DNA of 31,482 nt from Acidimangrovimonas sp. (GTDB lineage: Bacteria; Pseudomonadota; Alphaproteobacteria; Rhodobacterales; Rhodobacteraceae), in NCBI GenBank assembly GCA_030147905.1, contig JASBUM010000087.1, positions 1 through 31,482 of the forward strand, in the 5' to 3' direction. Shown piece after piece: positions 1 to 7,807 of this stretch. A program made the position numbers and the translations under genes. The stretch's first letter is position 1, and each line of letters starts with the position of its first letter. Below the pieces are notes generated by a model that saw only the letters and a list, made by a program, of their open reading frames with translations, made no database searches and was not told the origin of the DNA.

Positions 1-75
1 GCGGTCTCCGATAGGGCGATATCCGATCTTTACGCGATGGTACCCGATGGCACCCCGATCGTGATCGAACCCTGA
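1..75 (+). CDS. C-terminal tail of an unidentified gene cut by the window edge
   Basis: Frame 1 is open from the first base and ends at TGA 73-75, giving 24 residues ending in VPDGTPIVIEP. It reads like the end of a normal bacterial protein, but it is too short to name and no downstream partner helps. The reading frame is the only evidence, and it could be chance. Confidence 0.3.
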   Translation, partial: AVSDRAISDLYAMVPDGTPIVIEP

Positions 76-887
76 GGGGGTGCCGAAATGGTCGCGGACG
101 CGGCGGTCGACGAAGGAGAGCGATCTGAACCGGCTGCGACGTCGGCCCTTTGCCGGCCATGCCGTCGGTCGCAACATCGACGCACGCCTTGCCGTGGCGG
201 TACCTGAGATTGCCTTGCGGCAGCCCTTGGCCGGCCCGTGTGCGTCATGCGGATCGCGGATCTCAAGGAGCGTCACAGCTGCATCCCGGGTTTTCCGGTG
301 AACACAGCTTCTTCGGATCCGTGAGCCGACCGGGCAACCCATACGTCGATACCCGAGCCGGGAGCTGCCTGATGACGTTCAAGGAGAGAGACGCCTGACT
401 GATGTCGTATGAAACCTTCGAGGTTGTCGCCGTCGGAAGCCCCCGCCTCATCGAGCGACGCCGCGATCGTCGTCATCGTTCATCCTTGGGTTATCCCGGT
501 CCCGAAGAGTTCGAGATGCGCCGCCTCCGCGTCACGGCCTAAACGCCGCCGGATCCTCGCCAGCGTAGCGTCGCCCGGGACGCCGGGGCGGCCGGCGATT
601 CCCGCTGCGCGATGCCTTCACGCCCCTGCGCGCGTGACCCGACGGCCCGCCCGAACGGTGCCGGACCCGTGTATCACCCCCGGCAGGCAGAAATTCCACG
701 CCGCGAGGCGGATTTCCGCACCGCGAAATGGGATGGCGTGTCAAGCGCTTAGCCGGCGCTGTCAGCATGGTGTCAGGAACTTCACGCAACTGGGATAGAA
801 AAGCACTGTATTTCAATAGGATACAAGCATTATCTTGTGCTCGATCGTTAAGGACAGGCCCCAGGGCCGCAATCCGAAAGGACCGAT
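76..887. other. About 0.8 kb without a convincing gene
   Basis: Several open frames overlap here on both strands, but none shows a recognisable motif, a good ribosome site and a normal length together. One candidate start at 402 follows a purine-rich stretch (AAGGAGAGAG), but that frame stops at 540-542 after 46 codons. The stretch may be decayed coding DNA. The final 100 bases are more AT-rich and probably carry the promoter of the FMN-binding gene. Confidence 0.4.
823..838. promoter_or_regulatory. Inverted repeat upstream of the flavin electron-transfer operon
   Basis: ACAAG (823-827) and CTTGT (834-838) form 5-bp arms around a 6-bp spacer, in an AT-rich patch 50-65 bases before the start codon at 888. 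An AAAGGA ribosome site lies at 876-881. The repeat is short and could be chance or an operator. No activator or repressor gene lies beside it. Confidence 0.3.
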
Positions 888-1304
888 ATGCGACCGATCT
901 CCAAGACCACAGCCGCCGCCGCCTCCGCCCTTGCGCTGATCGCGGGCACGGGCGCCGCGACGGCGGGCAATTACTGGTACAACCAATCGAGCCATGTGCA
1001 GCAGGTCTCGACCCGCAGCCATTTCCGCAACGGCGTCTATCGCGGCCCCGCGGTGCGTCAGTATTACGGCTATGTCCAGGCCCAGGCCCATATCCGTAAC
1101 GGGCGCATCAGCAGCATCGACATCCTGCGCTATCCGACCGATTACAGCACCAGCCGCTGGATCAACAGCCGCGCGCTTCCGGTGCTGAAATCCGAGGTCA
1201 TCCGCGCCCAGAGCACCCGCGTCTCGGGCGTGTCGGGCGCGACGCTGACGACCGAGGCGTTTCTGATGTCGGTGAGGGGCGCACTGCACAAGGCGGGGGG
1301 CTGA
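888..1304 (+). CDS. Exported FMN-binding domain protein (covalent flavoprotein)
   Basis: 138 residues. Residues 1-27 form a Sec-type signal (basic start, alanine-rich core, cleavage near ATA-GNY), so the protein should act in the periplasm. The rest is a single FMN_bind domain. It carries the flavinylation motif SGATLT at residues 116-121, where ApbE enzymes attach FMN to a threonine through a phosphoester bond, as in NqrC and RnfG. The next gene is an ApbE homologue 12 bases downstream, and an NqrB/RnfD-FNR fusion follows, so this is the likely periplasmic electron carrier of the set. An AAAGGA ribosome site sits six bases before ATG 888. Motif and context fit the assignment well; the final electron acceptor is unknown. 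Confidence 0.88.
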   Translation: MRPISKTTAAAASALALIAGTGAATAGNYWYNQSSHVQQVSTRSHFRNGVYRGPAVRQYYGYVQAQAHIRNGRISSIDILRYPTDYSTSRWINSRALPVLKSEVIRAQSTRVSGVSGATLTTEAFLMSVRGALHKAGG

Positions 1305-1316
1305 GGAAGCGCCTCG

Positions 1317-2060
1317 ATGGCACGCGAAACCCGCCTGATGATGGGCATGCCGATCGTCGTCGACATTCCCGGCGACGACCGGCTGGGGCTTGTCTCGGCG
1401 GTATTTGCGGATTTCGACGCGGTCGACCGCCGCTTCAGCCCCTATCGCGAGGACAGCGAGCTGAGCGATATCAATGCCGGCCGCTGCGGTGTGGATGACG
1501 CCAGCCCCGACATGGTCGAGGTCCTGACCATCGCCGAGGACATGCGCAAGGCCAGCGACGGCTATTTCGACATCCGCCGACCCGCCGGGGGGATAGATCC
1601 GTCGGGGGTGGTCAAGGGCTGGGCGATCCTGCGCGCTGCGCGCCGGATCCGTGCGGCCGGCCTGCGGGACTTCTACGTCGATGCGGGAGGAGACATCCAG
1701 ACCGGGGGCCGCGACGACGAGGGCCGGGAATGGATCATCGGGCTTCGCAATCCCTTCGCCGCGGACGAGATCATCAAGGCGGTGGTGCCGCGTGCGCACG
1801 GGGTCGCGACCTCGGGCAGCTACGTGCGCGGCGACCATATCTACGACCCGCACCGTCCCGGCACGAAGATCGCCGAGATCGTCAGCCTGACGGTGATCGG
1901 CCCCGATATCCTGGCGGCCGATCTCTATGCCACCGCGGCCTTCGCCATGGGCCGCGCGGGTATTCATTTCATCGAGTCAGTGCCGGGCCTTGAAGGCTAT
2001 GCCGTCCGCTCCGACGGCACCGCGCTGCAGACCAGTGGCTTCGAGGCATTCCTCCCATGA
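1317..2060 (+). CDS. apbE: ApbE-type FAD:protein FMN transferase
   Basis: 247 residues. The enzyme transfers FMN from FAD to a threonine of FMN-binding proteins, most simply the product of the gene just upstream. The family's blocks appear in order: MGMP near the start, RFSPYREDSELSDIN (FAD/Mg region), GGIDPSGVVKGWAI, FYVDAGGDI, and VATSGSY followed by AADLYATAAFAMG, where the Asp is the expected metal ligand. It is shorter than the usual 300-350 residues because it has no N-terminal lipoprotein or Sec signal; translation begins directly before the first catalytic block. A GAGGAAG ribosome site lies 7-10 bases before ATG 1317. Its stop overlaps the next start (ATGA). Missing export information is odd because the presumed substrate is exported. 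Confidence 0.9.
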   Translation: MARETRLMMGMPIVVDIPGDDRLGLVSAVFADFDAVDRRFSPYREDSELSDINAGRCGVDDASPDMVEVLTIAEDMRKASDGYFDIRRPAGGIDPSGVVKGWAILRAARRIRAAGLRDFYVDAGGDIQTGGRDDEGREWIIGLRNPFAADEIIKAVVPRAHGVATSGSYVRGDHIYDPHRPGTKIAEIVSLTVIGPDILAADLYATAAFAMGRAGIHFIESVPGLEGYAVRSDGTALQTSGFEAFLP

Positions 2061-3577
2061 TCCGACCTCTTCTCGACCGCATGCTCAACGGCGTCACCAT
2101 GTACCGGCTGATGCTCTACTATCTGGGCGCACTGGTGCTGGCGGCCTTTGCGCTTGGCTTCACCGGCAAGCTCTTCGTCAATCCCATGGCGCTCAGCTAT
2201 TCGCTTGTGGTCATCGGTGCGACCTGCTGGGTCACCAACCGTGCCTTCAGCCGGCTGATGGACGTGCCGGTGAATGTCGAGTCGGTCCATATCACCGCGC
2301 TCATCCTGGTGCTGATCCTGCCGCCCGTCGCCAATGCCGATCCGATGGGCACCGCGGGGCTGGTGCTTGCCTCGGTGGTGGCGATCGGCTCGAAGTTCCT
2401 GCTCACGATCGAGCACAAGCATATCTTCAACCCGGTGGCCATCGGCGCGGTGGCCTCGGGGCTGACCCTGGGCATGCCGGCGGTCTGGTGGGTGGGGGGC
2501 AACATGCTTCTGGCGCCGATCGTGATCCTGGGCGGGCTGCTGGTGGTGCAGAAGGTGCAGCGGTTCGACATGATCGCCGTCTACGCGCTGTCGAACCTCG
2601 CGCTGATCGCGCTGACGACGCCGGTCGGCATGCTGGCGATGACGATGAAGCAGAGCCTGCTTTACTCGCCGCTGTTCTTTGCCGGCTTCGCGATGCTGAC
2701 CGAGCCGCTGACCTCGGCGCACGGGCGGGTTTCGCGGCTGGTCTACGGCGCCATCGTCGGGATCCTGTCGGTGCCCGCGATCGGCATCGGAAGCTTTCAC
2801 TTCTCGCCCGAGATGGCGTTCCTTGTGGGCAATGTCTACGCTTGGGCGGCCAGCCCCAAGGGCCGGTTCCGCATGACCCTGGTGCGGGTCGAGGAAGTGG
2901 CGCAGAACTGCTACGACTACATCTTCCATTCCAACCGCGAACTGGACTTCCGGGCCGGACAATACCTCGACTGGACGCTGGCCGTGCCCGCCCCGGACAG
3001 CCGCGGCAACCGCCGGCCCTTCACCATCGCCTCGGCGCCCGGTTCGCGCGAGGTGCGGCTGGGGGTGAAGTTCTACCCCGGTCCCAGCGCCTTCAAGCGC
3101 GGCCTTCTGGGAATGCAGGCGGGCGACACGATCTTCGGCTCGCAGATCGCGGGCACCTTCACCCTGCCGCGGCGCCATGACGTGAAGCTTGCCTTCCTTG
3201 CCGGCGGCATCGGGATCACGCCGTTCCGCTCGATGATCGAGGATCTGGTGCGCCGCGGCGAGCCACGCGACATCGTCCTGATCTATGGCAACGCGACGCC
3301 CGAGGACATCGCCTATCAGGAACTGCTGGCGCGGGCCGAGCGCGACATCGGGCTGCGGGTGGTCCATGTGGTCGAGCGCGAGGCCCGTGCCGAATACGGG
3401 CATTACGCGGGTCGCATCGACGCCGAACTGCTCCTCGAGGCGGTGCCCGACATTGCCGAGCGGCTCGCCTATATCTCGGGTCCCGGCAAGATGGTGTCGG
3501 GGCTGCGCGGGCTCTTGCGTCGCCTTGGCGTCCCGCGCAGCCAGATCCGGACCGACTTCTTTCCCGGCTTCGCCTGA
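2057..3577 (+). CDS. NqrB/RnfD-like membrane domain fused to FAD/NAD(P)H reductase domain
   Basis: 506 residues. Residues 1 to about 270 are a multi-helix NQR2/RnfD-type membrane domain (KHIFNPVA and MLTEPLTS resemble conserved RnfD segments). I see no SGAT flavinylation site in it. From about 275 on it is a ferredoxin-reductase domain: RPFTIAS binds FAD, GGIGITPF binds the NAD(P)H pyrophosphate, and ISGPGKM near the end matches the family's C-terminal nucleotide block. There is no 2Fe-2S domain. The fusion should oxidise NAD(P)H at the cytoplasmic face and pass electrons through the membrane part to the periplasmic FMN protein encoded two genes upstream. The start overlaps the apbE stop (ATGA), so the three genes are probably one transcript. 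Direction of electron flow is inferred. Confidence 0.87.
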   Translation: MIRPLLDRMLNGVTMYRLMLYYLGALVLAAFALGFTGKLFVNPMALSYSLVVIGATCWVTNRAFSRLMDVPVNVESVHITALILVLILPPVANADPMGTAGLVLASVVAIGSKFLLTIEHKHIFNPVAIGAVASGLTLGMPAVWWVGGNMLLAPIVILGGLLVVQKVQRFDMIAVYALSNLALIALTTPVGMLAMTMKQSLLYSPLFFAGFAMLTEPLTSAHGRVSRLVYGAIVGILSVPAIGIGSFHFSPEMAFLVGNVYAWAASPKGRFRMTLVRVEEVAQNCYDYIFHSNRELDFRAGQYLDWTLAVPAPDSRGNRRPFTIASAPGSREVRLGVKFYPGPSAFKRGLLGMQAGDTIFGSQIAGTFTLPRRHDVKLAFLAGGIGITPFRSMIEDLVRRGEPRDIVLIYGNATPEDIAYQELLARAERDIGLRVVHVVEREARAEYGHYAGRIDAELLLEAVPDIAERLAYISGPGKMVSGLRGLLRRLGVPRSQIRTDFFPGFA

Positions 3578-3581
3578 CAGC

Positions 3582-3611
3582 TCCGGCCGGCGTCCGCGCG
3601 GACCGGCCGGA
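3582..3611. terminator. Strong GC hairpin between convergent operons
   Basis: TCCGGCCGG (3582-3590) pairs with CCGGCCGGA (3603-3611), with further pairing inside (GTCCGC/GCGGAC). It lies five bases after one operon's stop and 16 before the convergent operon's stop, so it could end transcription from both sides. There is no clear T-run. Confidence 0.6.
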
Positions 3612-3626
3612 CGGGGTGCGCCGCGG

Positions 3627-4661
3627 TTAGCTGCGCGGCCGCATCCCGGAGCGGGGCGGCGATTGCGGGCGCGGCACCGCGTCCGGCGGGGCATCCGCCG
3701 CATCGGGCAGGCCGGCGGGATAGCGCGCGTACCAGTCGCGCCAGATCAGCCGGTAGACCGGCAGCCATTCCGGCAGACGGTTGAGCCCGGGAATGACCGG
3801 CAGGCAGATCAGCACCAGCGCCAGCCCCCCCATGATCATCCCGGCGATCAGATCGGCCGCGGCGGCGTTGCCGATGGCGGGGATCTGGTAGAGCAGCGCA
3901 TAGGGCCACAGCCACCAGGCGCCGGGGTAGGGGCCGGCCATGTGGGACATGCCCCATTGCCCGCCCTGTTCGTCGAAATGCCCCGCCACCCGGTCCATGA
4001 TCGGCCCGCCGAGATAGAGCAGCGCGCGGGTGTAGTCCGTGGCATAGGGTGCGCGCCCCGGCGCCGTCTCCTGCACCAGCGCCGCCTCCAGCAGGCCGGA
4101 ACGGGCAAAGCGCAGCATCCCCGCCATCAGCGGCGCGACCGGGCCGTAATCGCCCGGCGGCAGTGTGACCTGCCCGCCGGCCACCGCGGCCGTCTTCAGG
4201 GCGGCCCCATAGGCATCCATCCAGGCCTTGCGCTCGGCGGCGGATGCGGCCCCGAAGGTGCCGAGTGCCGCCGCCACCGCCGGATCGACCTTGCCGAGCT
4301 GGCGCAGCGGCCGCATCGCCAGATCCTCGCGGGCGTTCAGCGGATGGCGCACCCCGGTCCAGCAGGCCGGGCAGATCACGCCCACATGCTGTGCATTGGC
4401 ATTGTCCGCGGTATAGGGCGGGCCGTAGCTTTGCAGCCCGCTGTGGCCGGAGAAATAGGAGAAGCTGCGCTCGAGAAAGGCCACCGGCGCCTTCTGCGCC
4501 ACCTCGCGGATGGTCAGCGGCGCGATCCGGGGAAAGCCGAAGACCGTCGCCAGCGCCACGATCACCACCGTCACGGCACCCAGCACGAACAGCCCCTCGC
4601 GCACCATGTCGTAGGGCTTCATCGGGATGTCGCGGAAATTCGCATCGGACAAGATGCTCAT
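3627..4661 (-). CDS. Cytochrome b subunit-IV-like membrane protein with extra-membrane CPAC domain
   Basis: 344 residues starting at ATG 4661, which overlaps the stop of the b6-type gene (ATGA). One hydrophobic helix lies at about 22-46 and two at about 246-265 and 270-292. Between them is a roughly 190-residue soluble region with GHSGLQSYGPPY (72-83) and ICPACW (96-101). CPAC is not a haem c site because no His follows. The segment GAWWLWPYALLYQIP before the last helix recalls the PEWY region of cytochrome b C-terminal domains and b6f subunit IV, so a quinone-site role is possible. Upstream neighbours are the b6-type subunit and a 62-residue membrane protein, suggesting one complex. Family assignment rests on context and weak similarity; cofactor and partner are unknown. 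Confidence 0.6.
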   Translation of the reverse strand: MSILSDANFRDIPMKPYDMVREGLFVLGAVTVVIVALATVFGFPRIAPLTIREVAQKAPVAFLERSFSYFSGHSGLQSYGPPYTADNANAQHVGVICPACWTGVRHPLNAREDLAMRPLRQLGKVDPAVAAALGTFGAASAAERKAWMDAYGAALKTAAVAGGQVTLPPGDYGPVAPLMAGMLRFARSGLLEAALVQETAPGRAPYATDYTRALLYLGGPIMDRVAGHFDEQGGQWGMSHMAGPYPGAWWLWPYALLYQIPAIGNAAAADLIAGMIMGGLALVLICLPVIPGLNRLPEWLPVYRLIWRDWYARYPAGLPDAADAPPDAVPRPQSPPRSGMRPRS

Positions 4662-5269
4662 TTTCCGGCCCTCCGGCGCGGGCGCCGCGGCGCGATCGGG
4701 TGCACCGGCCCCTCGCTGCGCACTGCGAAGATATGCCCCGAGGCAAGGAAGATCACCAGAAGCGCGAAGATGCCGATATGCATCGTCAGGACGCTGGCGA
4801 AATCGTTCCAGTTCAGCCAGCCGAGTCCGAGCGCGGCAAAGGCATCCTTGCCCTGCTGGGCGTTCCACTGCGAATCCCAGTTCTGCTGCAACAGCGTGCC
4901 GCTGATGCCCGAAAAGATCGTCGCGATGAAGGTCAGCCAGCCCAGGATCCAGGTTCGCCAGCGCCCGTCCCGCCATGCCGCGGTGAAGAACTTGAACAGG
5001 ATGTGCAGGATCGCCGCGAAATAGAAAACCTCGACCCCCCAGAAATGCATCGCGTTGACGAAGGCGCCCGTCGCCGAGACATGCGACCATACCGGACCGA
5101 AGATCGTCATGATGACGCCGGTCGCAATGATATCGGCGAGGGCCGAAAGTGTCATGGTGCCGAAGAAATAGCCCATCGAATTGACATAGACCGGCATTCG
5201 GGTCGGGAAGGCATCCTCCAGCGTCAGGCGCTTTCGCATGAATGCCTGAATTGACCTGTCGAAATTCAT
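4658..5269 (-). CDS. Cytochrome b6-type di-haem membrane subunit (cytochrome b N-terminal domain)
   Basis: 203 residues with four predicted membrane helices. Paired haem ligands are visible: H75 and H89 in helix B (14 apart) and H164 and H179 in helix D (15 apart). The 15-residue spacing in helix D is that of cytochrome b6; bc1-type cytochrome b usually has 14. The GISGTLLQQ segment fits the loop after helix C. The protein should hold two b haems and move electrons across the membrane to or from quinone. The C-terminal half of a normal cytochrome b is absent and seems to be supplied by the next gene, as in the b6/subunit IV split. Start and stop overlap both neighbours by four bases. No Rieske or c-type cytochrome gene is present in the window. 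Confidence 0.85.
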   Translation of the reverse strand: MNFDRSIQAFMRKRLTLEDAFPTRMPVYVNSMGYFFGTMTLSALADIIATGVIMTIFGPVWSHVSATGAFVNAMHFWGVEVFYFAAILHILFKFFTAAWRDGRWRTWILGWLTFIATIFSGISGTLLQQNWDSQWNAQQGKDAFAALGLGWLNWNDFASVLTMHIGIFALLVIFLASGHIFAVRSEGPVHPIAPRRPRRRAGK

Positions 5270-5454
5270 TTCATTTCCTCCCGGTTTCGCGTCTCCAGAT
5301 CTGCCTCCATGAATTCCGGAATCCGCGCTCTTGCCGCCAGGTAAAAGACCAGCGGCACGAGAAGCCAGAATATGATGTTGGGCCAGACCAGATTGAAGAT
5401 CCAGAACTGGACATGGGCGGCGGGCGCCACCTTCATGATGGTTAACGTATTCAT
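5266..5454 (-). CDS. Small single-helix membrane protein, first gene of the cytochrome b operon
   Basis: 62 residues starting at ATG 5454, with a GGAGGAG ribosome site about eight bases upstream. One strong membrane helix spans roughly residues 17-41; the rest is charged and probably cytoplasmic. The stop overlaps the start of the b6-type gene (ATGA), which argues for a real gene and translational coupling. I do not recognise a family. By position and size it may be an accessory subunit of the cytochrome b complex. Confidence 0.7.
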   Translation of the reverse strand: MNTLTIMKVAPAAHVQFWIFNLVWPNIIFWLLVPLVFYLAARARIPEFMEADLETRNREEMK

Positions 5455-6231
5455 TGCCGTTCTCCTCCCCGGAAACAGCTTCGAGCCTGGACAGTTACAG
5501 AATACCGGTGATGGTTTCGCGGGCCCCGCGGCCGTTTCCTCCGGTGCTTTCGCGTTTACATCCTGGAATTACAATTTCAGCAGCGCATAACGCCGCAGGC
5601 TGTCGCACACTTTTCGTTCGTGAACGTGGTGATGAGGCCTCAATACGTATTTTTTGCGGTGAATTCCGTGCAAGCGGTTGAAAGAAAATGGATGGAAATG
5701 TTGTATAATGGATTTTTGATTTATCTGCAGTTCGAGCAATGCTCACCGAATTGGGAATATCTTGCAATTTTGGTTTTGAATTACTCGCATGATTGACGTG
5801 ATTCGCTATAGGTGCCGCGACGCGTGGCGCCACGATCGGGGCAAGGGCTCCTCGCGACGGCAGGGGCGCGATATGCAGTATAATGCTTAATTGGATAAAA
5901 GGCTGCATCTGATAAGCGAAAATTGCCTTATCAATTGGTAAGCCGTACAGTCATCAATGATGATTCCCCCCCGGAGTAGGTAGCGCGCGGCAGAGGGCCA
6001 TTTTTATGCAGGATATTGCACGCTTGCGGCGTTTCGGTGTCGACCGGGCCGGGCGCCATGGCTGTGGCGTTGTCGATGGTGCGCTTGGGGAGGGCACCGG
6101 ACGGCCGCGGCCTGACCACTTGACCGGGCGAGCCACGTGGCGCCGGGCCCGGGGTCGACCGTCGGGGCGGCCACCCGCGCCGGGGGGAGATCACGAATTG
6201 AGGATCCCGCAGGCAGGGAGGAGACCGCACC
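5455..6231. other. AT-rich divergent intergenic region
   Basis: This 777-bp gap separates the minus-strand cytochrome b operon from the plus-strand benzoate remnant. From about 5560 to 5960 it is clearly AT-richer than its surroundings, unlike any gene here. It should hold both promoters. I see no convincing coding frame; the longest frames lack motifs and have atypical composition. No perfect FNR or Crp box was found by eye. Confidence 0.5.
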
Positions 6232-6267
6232 ATGAACGGCGCCATGAAAGGGGCCATGAAAGGAGCC
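6232..6267 (+). repeat. Three tandem 12-bp repeats at the ligase start
   Basis: ATGAACGGCGCC, ATGAAAGGGGCC and ATGAAAGGAGCC follow each other, encoding MNGA-MKGA-MKGA. Each unit brings an in-frame ATG and, in units two and three, an AAAGG stretch. Family members do not normally start this way, so the repeats are probably a slippage expansion. Confidence 0.75.
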
Positions 6268-7561
6268 GCGAGCGGAAATGCGGCGGCATGGTTCATAGAC
6301 CGACATGTGGCGGAGGGGCGGGCGGCCAAGGTCGCCTTTCGCGAGGCCTGGCCGGTTGGGCGCGAACTGACCTGCGGGGATCTCTCGGGTCAAAGCGGTC
6401 GGCTCGCGGCGGCACGTGCCCGCGAAGGGATCAATCGCGAGGAACGCGCAGCGATGTTCGTGCTCGACCAGATCGAGTTTCCGGTGGTGTTCTGGGGCGC
6501 CCTGAAGGCATGCGTCGCGCCGACCGCGCGCAATACCTTGCTGGCGTCCGAGGTCTACCGTCGCATCCTCGCGGACAGCCGCGCCACCATCGCCTTCGTC
6601 TCGGTGGAACTGCCGGGCGCAGTGCTGCCGGCGGCGAAGGCCTCACCCCACCTTCGCCGCATCGTCGTGATCGGGGGCACCGCGCCGGAGGGCACCCTGT
6701 CGTGGGCGGTCTTCATGGGCGGCGCGGCGCCGACGCCCGCGCGTGACTGCTCGGGCGACGATATCGCCTTCTGGCTCTATTCCTCGGGTTGGATCGGGCT
6801 GCCCAACGGCGTGCGCCATGTCCATGACGCGCTGCGCATCACCTGCGAAGGCCATGGCCGCCAGGTCCTGGGCATCGACGAGGGCGACGTGGTCTTTTCC
6901 GCCGCGAAGCTCTTTTTCGCCTATGGACTGGGAAACGGCATGTCGTTCCCGCTCTCGGTCGGGGCGACCACGCTTCTCTGCAGCGGCCGGCCGACGCCCG
7001 AGGCGGTCTCGGACGTGATCGCCGGTTGCCGTCCGACGATCTTTTGCGGCGTGCCCACACTTTATGCCGCGCTGCTGCAGGCATGGGACGCGGCCGGCGC
7101 CCGGCCAAAGGCTCCGATCCGCACCTGCATTTCCGCCGGTGAGGCGCTGCCGGCCGAGATCGGCCGCAAGTCGCGGGCGGCCTGTGGGGTCGATATCCTC
7201 GACGGCGTCGGCCCTACCGAGATGCTGCACATCTTCCTGTCCAACCGTCCCGGCGCGGTCGAATACGGCACCTCTGGCGTCGCGGTTCGGGGGTATGAGT
7301 TGCGGCTTGTCGACGAGAACGGGCAGGAGGTCGGCCCCCGCGGCATCGGCGAGCTTCTGGTGCGCGGCGGTTCGGCGGCGGCCGATTACTGGAACCAGCG
7401 CGGCAAGGCGCGCGCCACCTTTCAGGGCGAATGGACGCGGACCGGCGACAAGTATCTTCGCGGCGAAGGTGGTCGCTTCATCTATTGCGGGCGCACCGAC
7501 GACATGTTCAAGGTCTCGGGCATGTGGGTCAGCCCCTTCGAGATCGAACAGGCGCTGATCG

Positions 7562-7577
7562 CCTATCCACCTATCCG
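7562..7577 (+). repeat. 8-bp tandem duplication that breaks the ligase frame
   Basis: CCTATCCA is followed directly by CCTATCCG. Removing one unit joins ...EQALIAYP to SILEAAVV, the expected family sequence, so this duplication is the frameshifting lesion. Confidence 0.8.
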
Positions 7578-7807
7578 TCGATCCTCGAGGCGGCGGTGGT
7601 CGCGCGCCGCGACCGCGACGGGATGGACAAGCCCAAGGCCTTCGTCCTCCTCACGCGGGGCCACGGGCGAGAGTCGCCGGCCGGCGTCAAGGAATTCGTC
7701 AAGGCGCGGATCGGCAAGTGGAAATATCCCCGCCGGACCGAGGTGGTCGATGATCTGCCGAAGACCGCGACGGGCAAGATCCGGCGTTGCAAGCAGCGGG
7801 AGCCCAT

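Noticed and set aside
813..1967. Long minus-strand frame of 384 codons
   Set aside because: It is antisense to the FMN-binding and apbE genes, has no family motif and an Arg/Ala/Asp-rich shadow composition.
1997..3703. Minus-strand frame of 568 codons
   Set aside because: It is a shadow of the RnfD-FNR fusion gene in GC-rich DNA; His/Arg/Asp-rich with no domain.
7562..7577. Programmed ribosomal frameshift in the ligase gene
   Set aside because: There is no slippery heptamer or stimulatory structure; a tandem 8-bp duplication explains the shift fully, and the adenylation motif is also damaged.
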